DNA of 64,000 nucleotides, taken from Arthrobacter nitroguajacolicus_D (GTDB lineage Bacteria; Actinomycetota; Actinomycetes; Actinomycetales; Micrococcaceae). The position numbers and the translations under genes were made by a program. Positions within the stretch are counted from its first letter, which is position 1. The number at the start of each line of letters is the position of its first letter. Below the pieces are notes generated by a model. The model ran no database searches, was not told the origin of the DNA, and worked only from the letters and a program-made list of their open reading frames with translations. Positions 17,769 through 25,510 of the stretch are shown here, piece by piece. The DNA is taken from NCBI RefSeq assembly GCF_031455195.1, contig NZ_JAVDSH010000006.1, positions 124,001-188,000 on the forward strand. The letters run 5' to 3'.

Positions 17769-18839
17769 ATGAGTGTTGATGCTTCCTCCCCAGCCGTTCC
17801 ATCCTTCGAATCCCGGGTTTACGGCTCGCTTTTGGGTGGCGCCTTGGGTGATTCCCTGGGCTATGAGGTGGAGTTCGATTCCCTTGCCGCCATTCGCGCA
17901 CGGTTTGGGCCGCACGGCCTGACCTCGTTCACGCAGCTCGACGGCGGCAGCCACTTTTCGGACGACACCCAGATGACGCTGTACACGGTTGACGGGCTCG
18001 TTGAAGCCCTCGAATGGGCGAACGACGGTGTTGCCGCGGACGAGATCGCCTGCCTTTGGCTTGCCTACCTGCGTTGGCTCGGGACCCAGGATGTCGCTGT
18101 TTCGTCCTCCGCCCCCGCGCCCCAGCCGCGGTGGATCGACTCCCAGGACGTCCTGAAGCATCGCCGCGCCCCGGGAAACGCCTGCCTTAGCGGCCTGGCT
18201 ACCGGCGATATGGGAACCGTGGCAAGGCCGGTCAACCCGGACTCCAAGGGATGCGGCACGGTGATGCGCTCAGCCCCGTTCGGGCTCATCCCCCACATCT
18301 CCCGTGAAGCCGTCTACAAGCTCAGCTCCGACGCCGCCTCGTTGACCCACGGACACCCCTCGGCACGACTCAGCGCGGCCGCCTTCAGCCTGCTGATCCA
18401 CAACATCGTGTCAGGGAGCGGCATCCGCAGTGCCGCCGTCGACGCCCTTGAGTATGTCAACGCTGTTCCCACCAAAGCAGCCGAGCTAAGTGAACGGTTG
18501 GATGCGGCCTTGCAATTGTCCGCGGAGTCCCCCACTTTGAGTCCCGAAGAACTGACGGCGGTACTCGGTGCGGGGTGGGTGGCTGAAGAAGCACTCGCCG
18601 TTGGGCTTTATGCCGTTCTGTCCACGGCTGGCAGTGAACCGGCAGAACATTTCCGCAGCGCGATCGCTGCGGCCATCAACCACAGCGGCGATAGTGACTC
18701 CACCGGATCCATCGCCGGCAACATCCTCGGCGCTTATTACGGCGAAGCCTGCCTGCCTGCGGATTGGCTGGAGGCTTTGGAAGCTCCGGAGGTCATCCGC
18801 GGCATGGCCGACCGGCTTCTCGCCGTCACCACCGGCTGA
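17769..18839 (+). CDS. ADP-ribosylglycohydrolase family protein
   Basis: 356 residues. The metal-binding motifs of the DraG/ARH fold are present: GALGDSLGYEVEF near residue 25, SDDTQMTLYT near residue 65, and NHSGDSDSTGSIAGNILGA near residue 310, which supplies the second aspartate pair. Members cleave ADP-ribose from proteins or small molecules in the cytoplasm. No ADP-ribosyltransferase, macrodomain or nitrogenase gene is close, so a DraG role is not supported. The last 14 bp overlap the end of the convergent DUF4395 gene. Family is firm; the substrate is open. Confidence 0.9.
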   Translation: MSVDASSPAVPSFESRVYGSLLGGALGDSLGYEVEFDSLAAIRARFGPHGLTSFTQLDGGSHFSDDTQMTLYTVDGLVEALEWANDGVAADEIACLWLAYLRWLGTQDVAVSSSAPAPQPRWIDSQDVLKHRRAPGNACLSGLATGDMGTVARPVNPDSKGCGTVMRSAPFGLIPHISREAVYKLSSDAASLTHGHPSARLSAAAFSLLIHNIVSGSGIRSAAVDALEYVNAVPTKAAELSERLDAALQLSAESPTLSPEELTAVLGAGWVAEEALAVGLYAVLSTAGSEPAEHFRSAIAAAINHSGDSDSTGSIAGNILGAYYGEACLPADWLEALEAPEVIRGMADRLLAVTTG

Positions 18840-19398
18840 CAGCGGGCTGGGTGCGGCGAAGCGTGATGTTGTTGCAGGCCTCGCACACATCCGCCGGGAT
18901 AAGGCCCAGGCGCTGCAGGAAACCAAAAATCGCGCACCCCAGGCAGAAGCCGGCAAGAGCCTCCAGTGAGGCCGCAACGATCAGCAAAGCGAGCAAAATC
19001 CAGGCAGCTGGCTGGAAGCCAGCGAAGAACAGGACGACGGCGGCGCTCGTCAACGCGGCCCCGATACCTTGCGCGAAGCGCTTGGGGGGACCGGCGACCA
19101 GCTTGGCGTGCCCTATCCGCGGAGCCAGGACCTTGACGGACAGCAGGGCCAGCGGGGAAATCCGCGGACCAAAAAGCACGCGGAGCCAGAAACCTGCGGC
19201 GAGGGCAACCAACCCCCAGCCCCAGCCGGTCACCAACGTCACGACAGCGAGCACCACAACAAGCCCAGCGGTGATCCGGGCGGCGTACTCGTTGACGGGA
19301 TTGGGAAAGGCAAATACTGCGCGCCAATCAATCCCACCGCTATCGGGAGTGTCCGCGGCTTGGCGGGCCGGCGCTTGGGGAAAGCTTGGCTTGGTCAT
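18826..19398 (-). CDS. DUF4395 membrane protein with CxxC pairs
   Basis: 190 residues with about four membrane helices after an N-terminal polar stretch. The DUF4395 hallmarks are the NPVNEYAARITAG start of the first helix and, near the C-terminus, CLGC and CEAC pairs on either side of the last hydrophobic segment. In other actinobacteria such proteins occur near thiol-redox or thiosulfate sulfurtransferase genes, but none is next to it here. The function is unknown. Start ATG 19398 is preceded by a leaderless-type TAGCCT box. Confidence 0.82.
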   Translation of the reverse strand: MTKPSFPQAPARQAADTPDSGGIDWRAVFAFPNPVNEYAARITAGLVVVLAVVTLVTGWGWGLVALAAGFWLRVLFGPRISPLALLSVKVLAPRIGHAKLVAGPPKRFAQGIGAALTSAAVVLFFAGFQPAAWILLALLIVAASLEALAGFCLGCAIFGFLQRLGLIPADVCEACNNITLRRTQPAVSRW

Positions 19399-19404
19399 GA
19401 ACCA

Positions 19405-19410
19405 AGGCTA
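19405..19410 (-). promoter_or_regulatory. Leaderless -10 box (TAGCCT) for the DUF4395 gene
   Basis: Minus-strand TAGCCT ends 6 nt before ATG 19398. Confidence 0.55.
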
Positions 19411-19464
19411 GGAGCGCTGCTCCACCGACGGGAAGCAATATTGCGCCGTGTGACCCCCAGCCGG

Positions 19465-20475
19465 TCAGGCGCCGCCCACCATCTGCAGGAACTCGCCCTC
19501 GGAGACCACCTCGATCTGCTGTCCCTTGGCGTGGAGCTCAAGGACCCGTTTTGCCTTGCCTGTAAGTCGTCCTGCCCGCAGGTCTCCAGCCACGAAACCG
19601 TCTCCGACAATCAACACGGTGGTTCGGGCAGTCACGCGGCTTTCAGGGCGGGCACCCATGTCCGCGGCCCGGGATTTCGCTTCGGGCCGTGTGATGGCGA
19701 GATCGCCAGTGAAGACCACTGTCTGGCCGTAAAGCGGGTGTCCCGGCTCGGCCGCGGGGTTGGGCAGCGGGTTGGGGCCCTCCTCCGGCCATGCCGACCA
19801 ACCGCTTGGACCACCCAGGGTCCCTTCCAGCACCCTCTCCAGGGAACTGCCGCTCTTTGCGGCCAACGCGGACACGGTGGCTTTGGACAGGCCCAACGCG
19901 GGATCGAACGCCGGTTGATGGGGCAGGTTCAGCCCCAGGGAAAGATAGAGTTCGGCGATGCTGTTGGCATTGTTGCGCCGGGCTATGTCCACCAGGATGC
20001 CTGCGCACGCGCGGGCATCCTCAGCTGCGTCGTGGTGGTTCACCAACGGCACTCCGGCTTCCTCGGCCGCATAAGGCAGCGAGTTGGACACCAGCGAATA
20101 GCATCGGCGGGACAGCATGACGGTGCACACGTAGTGGTAAGCGGGCCCCGGAAGACCGGAGACTTCCAAGCCCGAGCGAATGACACCGAGGTCGAAAGCC
20201 GCGTTGTGGGCGGCAAGTACGTCGCCACCGATGAAAGCCCCGATTTCGGGGAAGAGCTCCCCAAACCGCGGGCGCCCCAAGACATCTTCAGCGCGGATAC
20301 CGTGGATCCGTGTGTTGTGGAACTCGAAATGATCGTGGTTCTCGGGCGGGCGCATCAGCCATGAGGCTTCCTCCACCACAACCCCGTTACGGACCTTGCT
20401 GAGTCCTACTGAACACGGGGACCCCCTGAAGCCGTTGGCTGTTTCAAAGTCGATCGCCGTAAAGTCCAATGCCAC
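19465..20475 (-). CDS. DEDDh exonuclease fused to a C-terminal BRCT domain (DnaQ-like)
   Basis: 336 residues from GTG 20475. The N-terminal 170 residues are a DnaQ-type 3'-5' exonuclease: catalytic D9/E11 in AIDFETANGF, the second acidic residue in AHNAAFDLGVI, and the H-x4-D pair in NHHDAAEDARA. A linker follows, and residues about 245-330 form a BRCT domain (GQTVVFTGDLAITRPEAK and TVLIVGDGF), a phosphopeptide- or DNA-end-binding module. The combination suggests a repair or replication-proofreading accessory nuclease. No polymerase gene is adjacent. The start has TAATCT 6 nt upstream, so it is probably leaderless. Confidence 0.88.
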   Translation of the reverse strand: MALDFTAIDFETANGFRGSPCSVGLSKVRNGVVVEEASWLMRPPENHDHFEFHNTRIHGIRAEDVLGRPRFGELFPEIGAFIGGDVLAAHNAAFDLGVIRSGLEVSGLPGPAYHYVCTVMLSRRCYSLVSNSLPYAAEEAGVPLVNHHDAAEDARACAGILVDIARRNNANSIAELYLSLGLNLPHQPAFDPALGLSKATVSALAAKSGSSLERVLEGTLGGPSGWSAWPEEGPNPLPNPAAEPGHPLYGQTVVFTGDLAITRPEAKSRAADMGARPESRVTARTTVLIVGDGFVAGDLRAGRLTGKAKRVLELHAKGQQIEVVSEGEFLQMVGGA

Positions 20476-20481
20476 TGGTCA

Positions 20482-20487
20482 AGATTA
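20482..20487 (-). promoter_or_regulatory. Leaderless -10 box (TAATCT) for the exonuclease-BRCT gene
   Basis: Minus-strand TAATCT ends 6 nt before GTG 20475. Confidence 0.55.
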
Positions 20488-20495
20488 CAGCCGGA

Positions 20496-20535
20496 AAAGG
20501 CCGCCCCTGTCGATTTGGGCGGCGGGGCGGCCTTT
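20496..20535. terminator. Terminator-like hairpin in a divergent promoter region
   Basis: AAAGGCCGCCCC (20496-20507) pairs perfectly with GGGGCGGCCTTT (20524-20535) across a 16-nt loop. It lies between two divergent genes, where a terminator is not expected. It could shield dedA from antisense transcription or be a remnant; no gene was recognised in the 213-bp gap. Confidence 0.45.
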
Positions 20536-20676
20536 CCATGGGGGATTGTGGTGAAGACAACGTCACGGCGCAGCGTTGGACAGGTTCCCGCCAACCCCAA
20601 TGTGTCGCAAGGGCTCCAAGGCGGACGAAGGAGCTGTCCCCTGGCCTTTCGGAAATTTCCGCTGGCGGGCTTCAAG

Positions 20677-20682
20677 TAGGCT
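20677..20682 (+). promoter_or_regulatory. Leaderless -10 box (TAGGCT) for dedA
   Basis: TAGGCT ends 6 nt before GTG 20689 and decides that start over the ATG at 20713. Confidence 0.5.
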
Positions 20683-20688
20683 TGATGG

Positions 20689-21465
20689 GTGATCTTTACT
20701 GCGATTAGCGATATGGCCGTATCCACTTTCGGGGGCGCGGGCCCAGTGCAGCCGGCCATGGCGTCGTTCCTGCCGGACTGGTTGAACCCCGACGTCTTCC
20801 TGCGCGACTCACCGCTGGGACCCTGGGTGGTTCTGCTGGTCTGCGCCATCGTATTCGCTGAGACCGGGTTGCTGGTGGGCTTCTTCCTGCCCGGCGACTC
20901 CATGCTCTTCACAGCCGGGCTGTTGGTGTCAACAGGAGCCATTGAGTTCAACCTTTGGGGCATGTGTGGCCTGATCATCGTCGCGGCCATCCTGGGTAAC
21001 CAGACCGGTTACCTCATCGGAGCGAAAGCCGGGCCGGCGATCTTCAACAAGCCCGATTCCCGGCTGTTCAAGAAGGAAAACGTCGAAAGCGCCCACGCCT
21101 TCTTCGAGAAGCACGGTGGCAAAGCGCTGATCCTGGCCAGGTTTGTGCCGATCATCCGCACCTTCGTGCCGGTCATCGTCGGCGTGGCCCAGATGGACAA
21201 GCGCAAGTTCTTCCTCTTCAACGTCATTGGGGCCGTGCTGTGGGGCGGCGGGGTTACCCTCCTCGGTGCATGGCTTGGCCAGTTTGATTGGGTTGGCAAG
21301 AACATCGACATCATCTTCATCGTCATCGTGCTGATCTCCGTTATTCCGATCCTCATCGAGGTGGGCCGCGGATTCGTCGCCAAGCGCAAGGCAGCCGCCC
21401 AGGGAACCGATCCCGTGGAGGAATTCATCGAAGAGCACGACGGCGGCAAAACCGGCGAGCACTAA
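20689..21465 (+). CDS. DedA-family membrane protein
   Basis: 258 residues from GTG 20689; ATG 20713 is the alternative start. The DedA/SNARE-associated signature is clear: ETGLLVGFFLPGDSMLFTAGLL near residue 65, GYLIGAKAGPAIFNKPDSRLFKKE, and FVPIIRTFVPVIVGVAQM with the conserved arginine. Members of this family act as membrane lipid transporters or scramblases, including for polyprenyl phosphate, in bacteria. About five membrane segments are visible, and a charged tail follows. The gene stands alone and ends at a strong hairpin shared with rdgB. Confidence 0.92.
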   Translation: MIFTAISDMAVSTFGGAGPVQPAMASFLPDWLNPDVFLRDSPLGPWVVLLVCAIVFAETGLLVGFFLPGDSMLFTAGLLVSTGAIEFNLWGMCGLIIVAAILGNQTGYLIGAKAGPAIFNKPDSRLFKKENVESAHAFFEKHGGKALILARFVPIIRTFVPVIVGVAQMDKRKFFLFNVIGAVLWGGGVTLLGAWLGQFDWVGKNIDIIFIVIVLISVIPILIEVGRGFVAKRKAAAQGTDPVEEFIEEHDGGKTGEH

Positions 21466-21497
21466 AGCCGCCGGGCGTTCCGCCCAAGCAAGCGAAA

Positions 21498-21534
21498 AAC
21501 GAATGGCACCCCGCCGCGCGGGGTGCCATTCGTT
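21498..21534. terminator. Bidirectional terminator between dedA and rdgB
   Basis: A perfect 17-bp inverted repeat (21498-21514 with 21518-21534) with a CGC loop. GC-rich core with A/T at the foot on both sides (AA...TT), placed between convergent genes, so it can end both transcripts. Confidence 0.8.
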
Positions 21535-21554
21535 GTCTCAGGTCCGGGCCTACT

Positions 21555-22211
21555 TCAGCCGCGGGAGCCTGACAGTGCGTCCACGATGGCCGGCAGCAAC
21601 GCCCGGAACGCCTGGCCGCGATGGCTGATGGCGTTCTTTTCCTCAGAGCTGAGTTCGGCACAACTGCGGTCCATTCCGGCGGGTTGCAGCACGGGGTCGT
21701 AGCCGAATCCACCCTGGCCCCGGGGTTCCCGCAGCAGCGTCCCCTCAAGCTGGCCGTACTCCACTGTTTCATGGCTAATGCCATCCGCGCCGGGCACTGC
21801 CAACGCCGCAGCGCAGACAAAGGCCGCTCCACGGAAGGAATCGGGAACGTCCGAGAGCTGCGCCAACAAGAGGTTCAGGTTGGCAATGTCATCGCCGTGC
21901 CGCCCGGACCAGCGTGCAGAGAAGATACCCGGGGCTCCGCCCAGGACATCCACGGCCAGGCCGGAGTCATCGGCAATGGCCACCAGGCCGGTAGCCTCCG
22001 CCACCGCGCGGGCCTTCAACAAGGAGTTCTCCGCAAAGGTGACACCTGTTTCGGCGACGTCCGGGGCACCCGCCGCAGCGGCGTCCACCACCTGCGTGTC
22101 GACGTCGAGCCCTGGCACCTGGCCCCGAAGAAGTTCACGCAGTTCCTTCAGTTTGCCCTTGTTGTGGGTGGCCAGCACCAGCCGGGGCGCGCCTGCCTCC
22201 GCGGCGCTCAC
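21555..22211 (-). CDS. rdgB: RdgB/HAM1 non-canonical purine NTP pyrophosphatase
   Basis: 218 residues starting at GTG 22211, which overlaps the rph stop as GTGA. The substrate-binding start LVLATHNKGKLKELRELL and the later IADDSGLAVDVLGGAPGIFSARW and GFGYDPVLQP are the standard motifs. It hydrolyses ITP, dITP and XTP to the monophosphates in the cytoplasm, which keeps deaminated purines out of DNA. It is the last gene of the murI-MBL-rph-rdgB cluster, the same order as in mycobacteria. Confidence 0.96.
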   Translation of the reverse strand: MSAAEAGAPRLVLATHNKGKLKELRELLRGQVPGLDVDTQVVDAAAAGAPDVAETGVTFAENSLLKARAVAEATGLVAIADDSGLAVDVLGGAPGIFSARWSGRHGDDIANLNLLLAQLSDVPDSFRGAAFVCAAALAVPGADGISHETVEYGQLEGTLLREPRGQGGFGYDPVLQPAGMDRSCAELSSEEKNAISHRGQAFRALLPAIVDALSGSRG

Positions 22212-22966
22212 GGAGCTTCCGCCAGCGTTTCGCGCTGGATGGCCGAAAGCTGCGTGGTGCCCAGCAGGGCAAGGTCCAGGAGGGCGTTGAGTTCGTCGCG
22301 ATCGAACGGTGCGCCCTCAGCGGTGCCCTGCACTTCGACGAACTTGCCGGAACCGGTCACCACCACGTTCATGTCGGTCTCCGCGCGAACGTCTTCAACG
22401 TACGGCAGGTCCAGCATGGGCACGCCGTCGATGATGCCCACGGAAACGGCCGCAATGGTATCCACCAGGGGCTCGGCGTTGCGGGCAATGAGCTTGTTCT
22501 CCCGGGCGAAGCGGATGGCTTCCGCCAGGGCAACGTAAGCGCCGGTGATCGCGGCCGTCCGGGTACCGCCGTCGGCCTGGAGGACATCGCAGTCCAGGAC
22601 GATCGTGTTCTCGCCCAGTGCCTTGGTATCGATGATGGAGCGAAGGGAACGGCCGATCAGGCGCGAGATTTCGTGGGTGCGTCCACCAATCTTGCCCTTG
22701 ACCGACTCGCGGTCGGATCGGGTGTTGGTGGCGCGGGGAAGCATGGCGTACTCGGCCGTGACCCAACCGCGGCCTTCTCCCTTGAGCCAGCGCGGCACGC
22801 CCTCAGTGAGCGAAGCGGTGCACAGTACCCGGGTGTTGCCGAACTCGATCAGCGCCGATCCCTCGGCCTGCTTCGACCAGCCGCGGGTAATGCTGATGGG
22901 GCGCAGTTGGTCGGGGGTCCGGCCATCGGCGCGGATGACGGGTGTGGCTGTTGCTTCAGAAGTCAT
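22208..22966 (-). CDS. rph: Ribonuclease PH
   Basis: 252 residues with the RNase PH motifs RTPDQLRPISITRGW at the N-terminus, the arginine-rich RATNTRSDRESVKGKIGGRTHEISRLIGRSLR, and DCDVLQADGGTRTAAITGAYVAL. It trims 3' tails of tRNA precursors by phosphorolysis in the cytoplasm. The start ATG 22966 has TAAGCT 6 nt upstream, so rph-rdgB may have its own leaderless promoter although the MBL gene ends only 45 bp before. rdgB follows with a 4-nt overlap. Confidence 0.96.
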   Translation of the reverse strand: MTSEATATPVIRADGRTPDQLRPISITRGWSKQAEGSALIEFGNTRVLCTASLTEGVPRWLKGEGRGWVTAEYAMLPRATNTRSDRESVKGKIGGRTHEISRLIGRSLRSIIDTKALGENTIVLDCDVLQADGGTRTAAITGAYVALAEAIRFARENKLIARNAEPLVDTIAAVSVGIIDGVPMLDLPYVEDVRAETDMNVVVTGSGKFVEVQGTAEGAPFDRDELNALLDLALLGTTQLSAIQRETLAEAP

Positions 22967-22972
22967 GCTCCA

Positions 22973-22978
22973 AGCTTA
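22973..22978 (-). promoter_or_regulatory. Leaderless -10 box (TAAGCT) for rph
   Basis: Minus-strand TAAGCT ends 6 nt before ATG 22966, suggesting an internal promoter inside the murI-rdgB cluster. Confidence 0.5.
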
Positions 22979-23011
22979 GCCAAGCCAACCGGGCGCCCGA
23001 TGCCGGCCACC

Positions 23012-23809
23012 CTAGATCGTGTAATGCACCCCGGCAACAGCCACAGCAACGTCCCCGGCAAAGACCGGCTTGGCCTCCGAGAGCACTTTGGTCTGCGAAG
23101 TCCACACGGGAATGTGCGTGAGCAGCAGCCGTTTGGCCCCTGCGTGGGTAGCGGCCTCGCCGGCCCGCTTGCCGGTGAGGTGGACGTCCTTGATGTCATC
23201 GTCCCGGCCCTCCTCGAAGGCCGCTTCGCAGAGGAACAGGTCCGAACCCTTGGCCGCGTCCTCGAGCCCCTGGCAGGAATCAGTGTCGCCGGAGTAGGTC
23301 AGGACCTTGGTAACCGGGACGCCGTCCTTGCCCGGTTCCGTAGCGGTAACACGCAAAGCATATGCCTCTTCAACCGGGTGGTTGACCGCATAGGGCGTGA
23401 CGGTGAAAGGACCCACAGTCACGGGCTTCTGTTCGGCCCAGTTGGTGAAGTCGAACTCTTCGTGCATCCCAGGGTCCAGGTCCAGCCCATAGGCTGTCGC
23501 CATCCGGTCTGCGGTAGCTGCAGGCCCCCACACGGGAAGCCTGTCACGGCCCCAACCGCCTGGCTTCCAGCGGACGGCGACATGCAGGCCGCAAAGGTCC
23601 ATGCAGTGGTCCGGGTGCAGGTGGGTCAGGAAAATCGCGTCAATATCCTCAAGGTCCGTGTAGCGCTGGATTGCGCCCAAGGCTCCGCTGCCCAGGTCCA
23701 TGACAATTTTCCACTCGCGTTCGCCATCGTGAGCCGTCACCAGATAACAGGACGCGGGCGAACCGGGGCCCGGGAAAGATCCGGTGCACCCCACGATCGT
23801 CAGTTTCAC
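23012..23809 (-). CDS. Metallo-beta-lactamase-fold hydrolase, Rv1339-like (candidate cyclic-nucleotide phosphodiesterase)
   Basis: 265 residues from GTG 23809, which overlaps the murI stop as GTGA. The metal motif HLHPDHCMDL lies near residue 70, with CTGSFPGPGSPASCYLV before it, SGDTD in the middle and LLTHIPVW near the end, as in the RNase Z / phosphodiesterase branch of the fold. In Mycobacterium tuberculosis the gene in this exact position between murI and rphA is Rv1339, reported as an atypical class cAMP phosphodiesterase. Activity on cAMP here is inferred from position and motifs. Cytoplasmic; no signal peptide. Confidence 0.85.
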   Translation of the reverse strand: MKLTIVGCTGSFPGPGSPASCYLVTAHDGEREWKIVMDLGSGALGAIQRYTDLEDIDAIFLTHLHPDHCMDLCGLHVAVRWKPGGWGRDRLPVWGPAATADRMATAYGLDLDPGMHEEFDFTNWAEQKPVTVGPFTVTPYAVNHPVEEAYALRVTATEPGKDGVPVTKVLTYSGDTDSCQGLEDAAKGSDLFLCEAAFEEGRDDDIKDVHLTGKRAGEAATHAGAKRLLLTHIPVWTSQTKVLSEAKPVFAGDVAVAVAGVHYTI

Positions 23810-24840
23810 AGGCCACGTCCCATGGCCGCACCCGAGCCGGTAGTGGCGTTGCCCTCAGGCTGCACGAAGTAGGAACGTCGGGACAATCCGGCTCCCGATC
23901 GGGCAGCCTCCAGCATCTCGGGGGTAATCCGGGCCAGGCTCCCCGTGGGGTACTGCGCTGCAACGTGGTCCACGTGCTTTACGGAAAGCACTTCAGGTCC
24001 CAGGAACCGGCGGGCCAGGGTTTCGAAATGTGCGGCATCTCCCGTGGCGATGAACTCGTGGCTGGGCGCGGTAGGCTCCGTCCGTTGGATGCCGTGGTTG
24101 GCCAACGCACGGTAGACATCCTTGGCCGTCTCTTCAGCGCTGGAAACGAGCGTCACGTCTTCACCCATGACGAAGGAGATGACCCCGGTCAGCAAAGGGT
24201 AGTGCGTGCACCCCAAGACAACGGTGTCCACGCCGGCGGCTTTGAGCGGCTGCAGATACTCGTTGGCAGCCGACAGAAGATCCGGGCCGGTGGTAATTCC
24301 GGCTTCCACGAATTCAACGAATGCCGGGCAGGCCGCGGACGTGATGGTCAGGTCCGGTGCAGCAGCGAACGTGTCCTCGTAGGCACGGGAACCCACCGTA
24401 GCCGAGGTGCCAATAACGCCGATCCTGCCGGAGCGGGTGGCTGAGACGGCCCGGCGAACAGCCGGCTGGATGACCTCGATAACAGGGATACCGTAACGGG
24501 CCGTGTAGCGTTCACGGGCGTCCCGGAGCACGGCAGCGGACGCCGAATTGCACGCAATGGTGAGCAGCTTGACGCCGGAGTCAACCAGTTCGTCCATGAC
24601 GCCCAGGGCGTTCGCCCGCACTTCGGCTATCGGAAGCGGACCGTAGGGGCCGTTGGCGGTGTCCCCTACATAAAGGATCGACTCGTTGGGGAGCTGGTCA
24701 ATGATCGACCGCGCCACGGTCAACCCGCCAACTCCGGAGTCGAAGATGCCGATCGGGCGCGCCCCTACGATTTCCCCGTCGCTGAGGTGGTCGCCACTGG
24801 CTGAAGCGCCGCTTGGTGAACTGCCCGATGCTGAAGTCAT
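23806..24840 (-). CDS. murI: Glutamate racemase
   Basis: 344 residues from ATG 24840. Conserved motifs are IGIFDSGVGGLTVARSI, the first catalytic cysteine in LLTIACNSASAAVL and the second in VVLGCTHYPLL. It makes D-glutamate for peptidoglycan in the cytoplasm. A variable 25-residue Ser/Gly-rich head precedes the core, and a 30-residue extension in front of ATG 24840 is open but has no support. No ribosome site is visible; instead a 14-bp palindrome (24843-24856) abuts the start. The downstream MBL gene overlaps by 4 nt. Confidence 0.95.
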   Translation of the reverse strand: MTSASGSSPSGASASGDHLSDGEIVGARPIGIFDSGVGGLTVARSIIDQLPNESILYVGDTANGPYGPLPIAEVRANALGVMDELVDSGVKLLTIACNSASAAVLRDARERYTARYGIPVIEVIQPAVRRAVSATRSGRIGVIGTSATVGSRAYEDTFAAAPDLTITSAACPAFVEFVEAGITTGPDLLSAANEYLQPLKAAGVDTVVLGCTHYPLLTGVISFVMGEDVTLVSSAEETAKDVYRALANHGIQRTEPTAPSHEFIATGDAAHFETLARRFLGPEVLSVKHVDHVAAQYPTGSLARITPEMLEAARSGAGLSRRSYFVQPEGNATTGSGAAMGRGL

Positions 24841-24842
24841 AA

Positions 24843-24856
24843 TTATTCGAGAATAA
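24843..24856. promoter_or_regulatory. Palindrome TTATTC-GA-GAATAA directly upstream of murI start
   Basis: A perfect 6+2+6 inverted repeat ending 2 nt before ATG 24840. On the minus strand it contains TATTCT, a -10-like hexamer 9 nt from the start. AT-rich in a GC-rich region, it could be an operator over the promoter. Confidence 0.45.
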
Positions 24857-24943
24857 GGCTTCCCATGGCGTCCGGCCATTACCTGTGGTCTCCGCCTCGT
24901 GTCTGATGTGTCACAAGGCGGCAGCACCAACCCACGGGGCGGA

Positions 24944-25510
24944 TCAGGATTTCGCCTGCCTGGCGGAGATCATGGCCTGCACCAGGGACTCCTGGAGCCA
25001 CGTGGTGAAGTTATAGACCAAGGCCAAATAGCTCTCCACGTCCTCCGCCTGGCTCCAGTCCTGCATGCTGTGGATGTGCTCCGCGTCAGCCTCATCGCGG
25101 ATGTCCAGGCGTTCGGACAGAACAAGCCGCACATCATTCAGTGCCATGGACCAGCGGGTGGCATCTTCGAGGGTCAGGACCAGTTCGTCCTTGTCCAGTC
25201 CCATGGCGGTGGCCCGCAGGGCACCGACCTTGCTTTCCCGGACAGAGCGTTCGGTGAGCTGCCGGAACTCCAGCGAGCCGTCGTCGTCGTCCTTCAGGAC
25301 ATTGGGCAGAAGCCGTAAAAGGGCGCGGTCGCTGGGCTGCTTGACGTCCATGTCCAGGCCGATCAGGGCCGCCAACGGATCCTCGTTGTCCCGGGCATCC
25401 GAGTCCAGCATGGAGATGACGTCGTCCAACAATCCGCGCAGAAGGTCCCGCTCGGCTGGCTCCAGGTATCCAGTGATGCCCTTGAGTCCAAACTTGAATG
25501 CCTTAGCCAC
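24944..25510 (-). CDS. DUF2017 protein (clpS-linked, Rv1332-like)
   Basis: 188 residues if translation begins at GTG 25510, which overlaps the clpS stop by 8 bp and has GGAAAGG about 13 nt upstream; ATG 25540 is the alternative. The core FKFGLKGITGYLEPAERDLLRGLLDDVISML and the C-terminal DVESYLALVYNFTTWLQESLVQAM match the DUF2017 family, a soluble helical protein of unknown function that regularly follows clpS in actinobacteria (Rv1332 in M. tuberculosis). This constant linkage suggests a role near ClpS/ClpC proteolysis, which is inference only. Confidence 0.82.
   Translation of the reverse strand: MAKAFKFGLKGITGYLEPAERDLLRGLLDDVISMLDSDARDNEDPLAALIGLDMDVKQPSDRALLRLLPNVLKDDDDGSLEFRQLTERSVRESKVGALRATAMGLDKDELVLTLEDATRWSMALNDVRLVLSERLDIRDEADAEHIHSMQDWSQAEDVESYLALVYNFTTWLQESLVQAMISARQAKS

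Noticed and set aside
17732..18161. Minus-strand extension of the YidH-like gene to 276 residues
   Set aside because: It lies wholly inside the well-supported ADP-ribosylglycohydrolase gene on the plus strand.
20469..20708. Possible small plus-strand gene before dedA
   Set aside because: Arg/Gly-rich with no motif, overlaps a hairpin and the dedA promoter, and no ribosome site.
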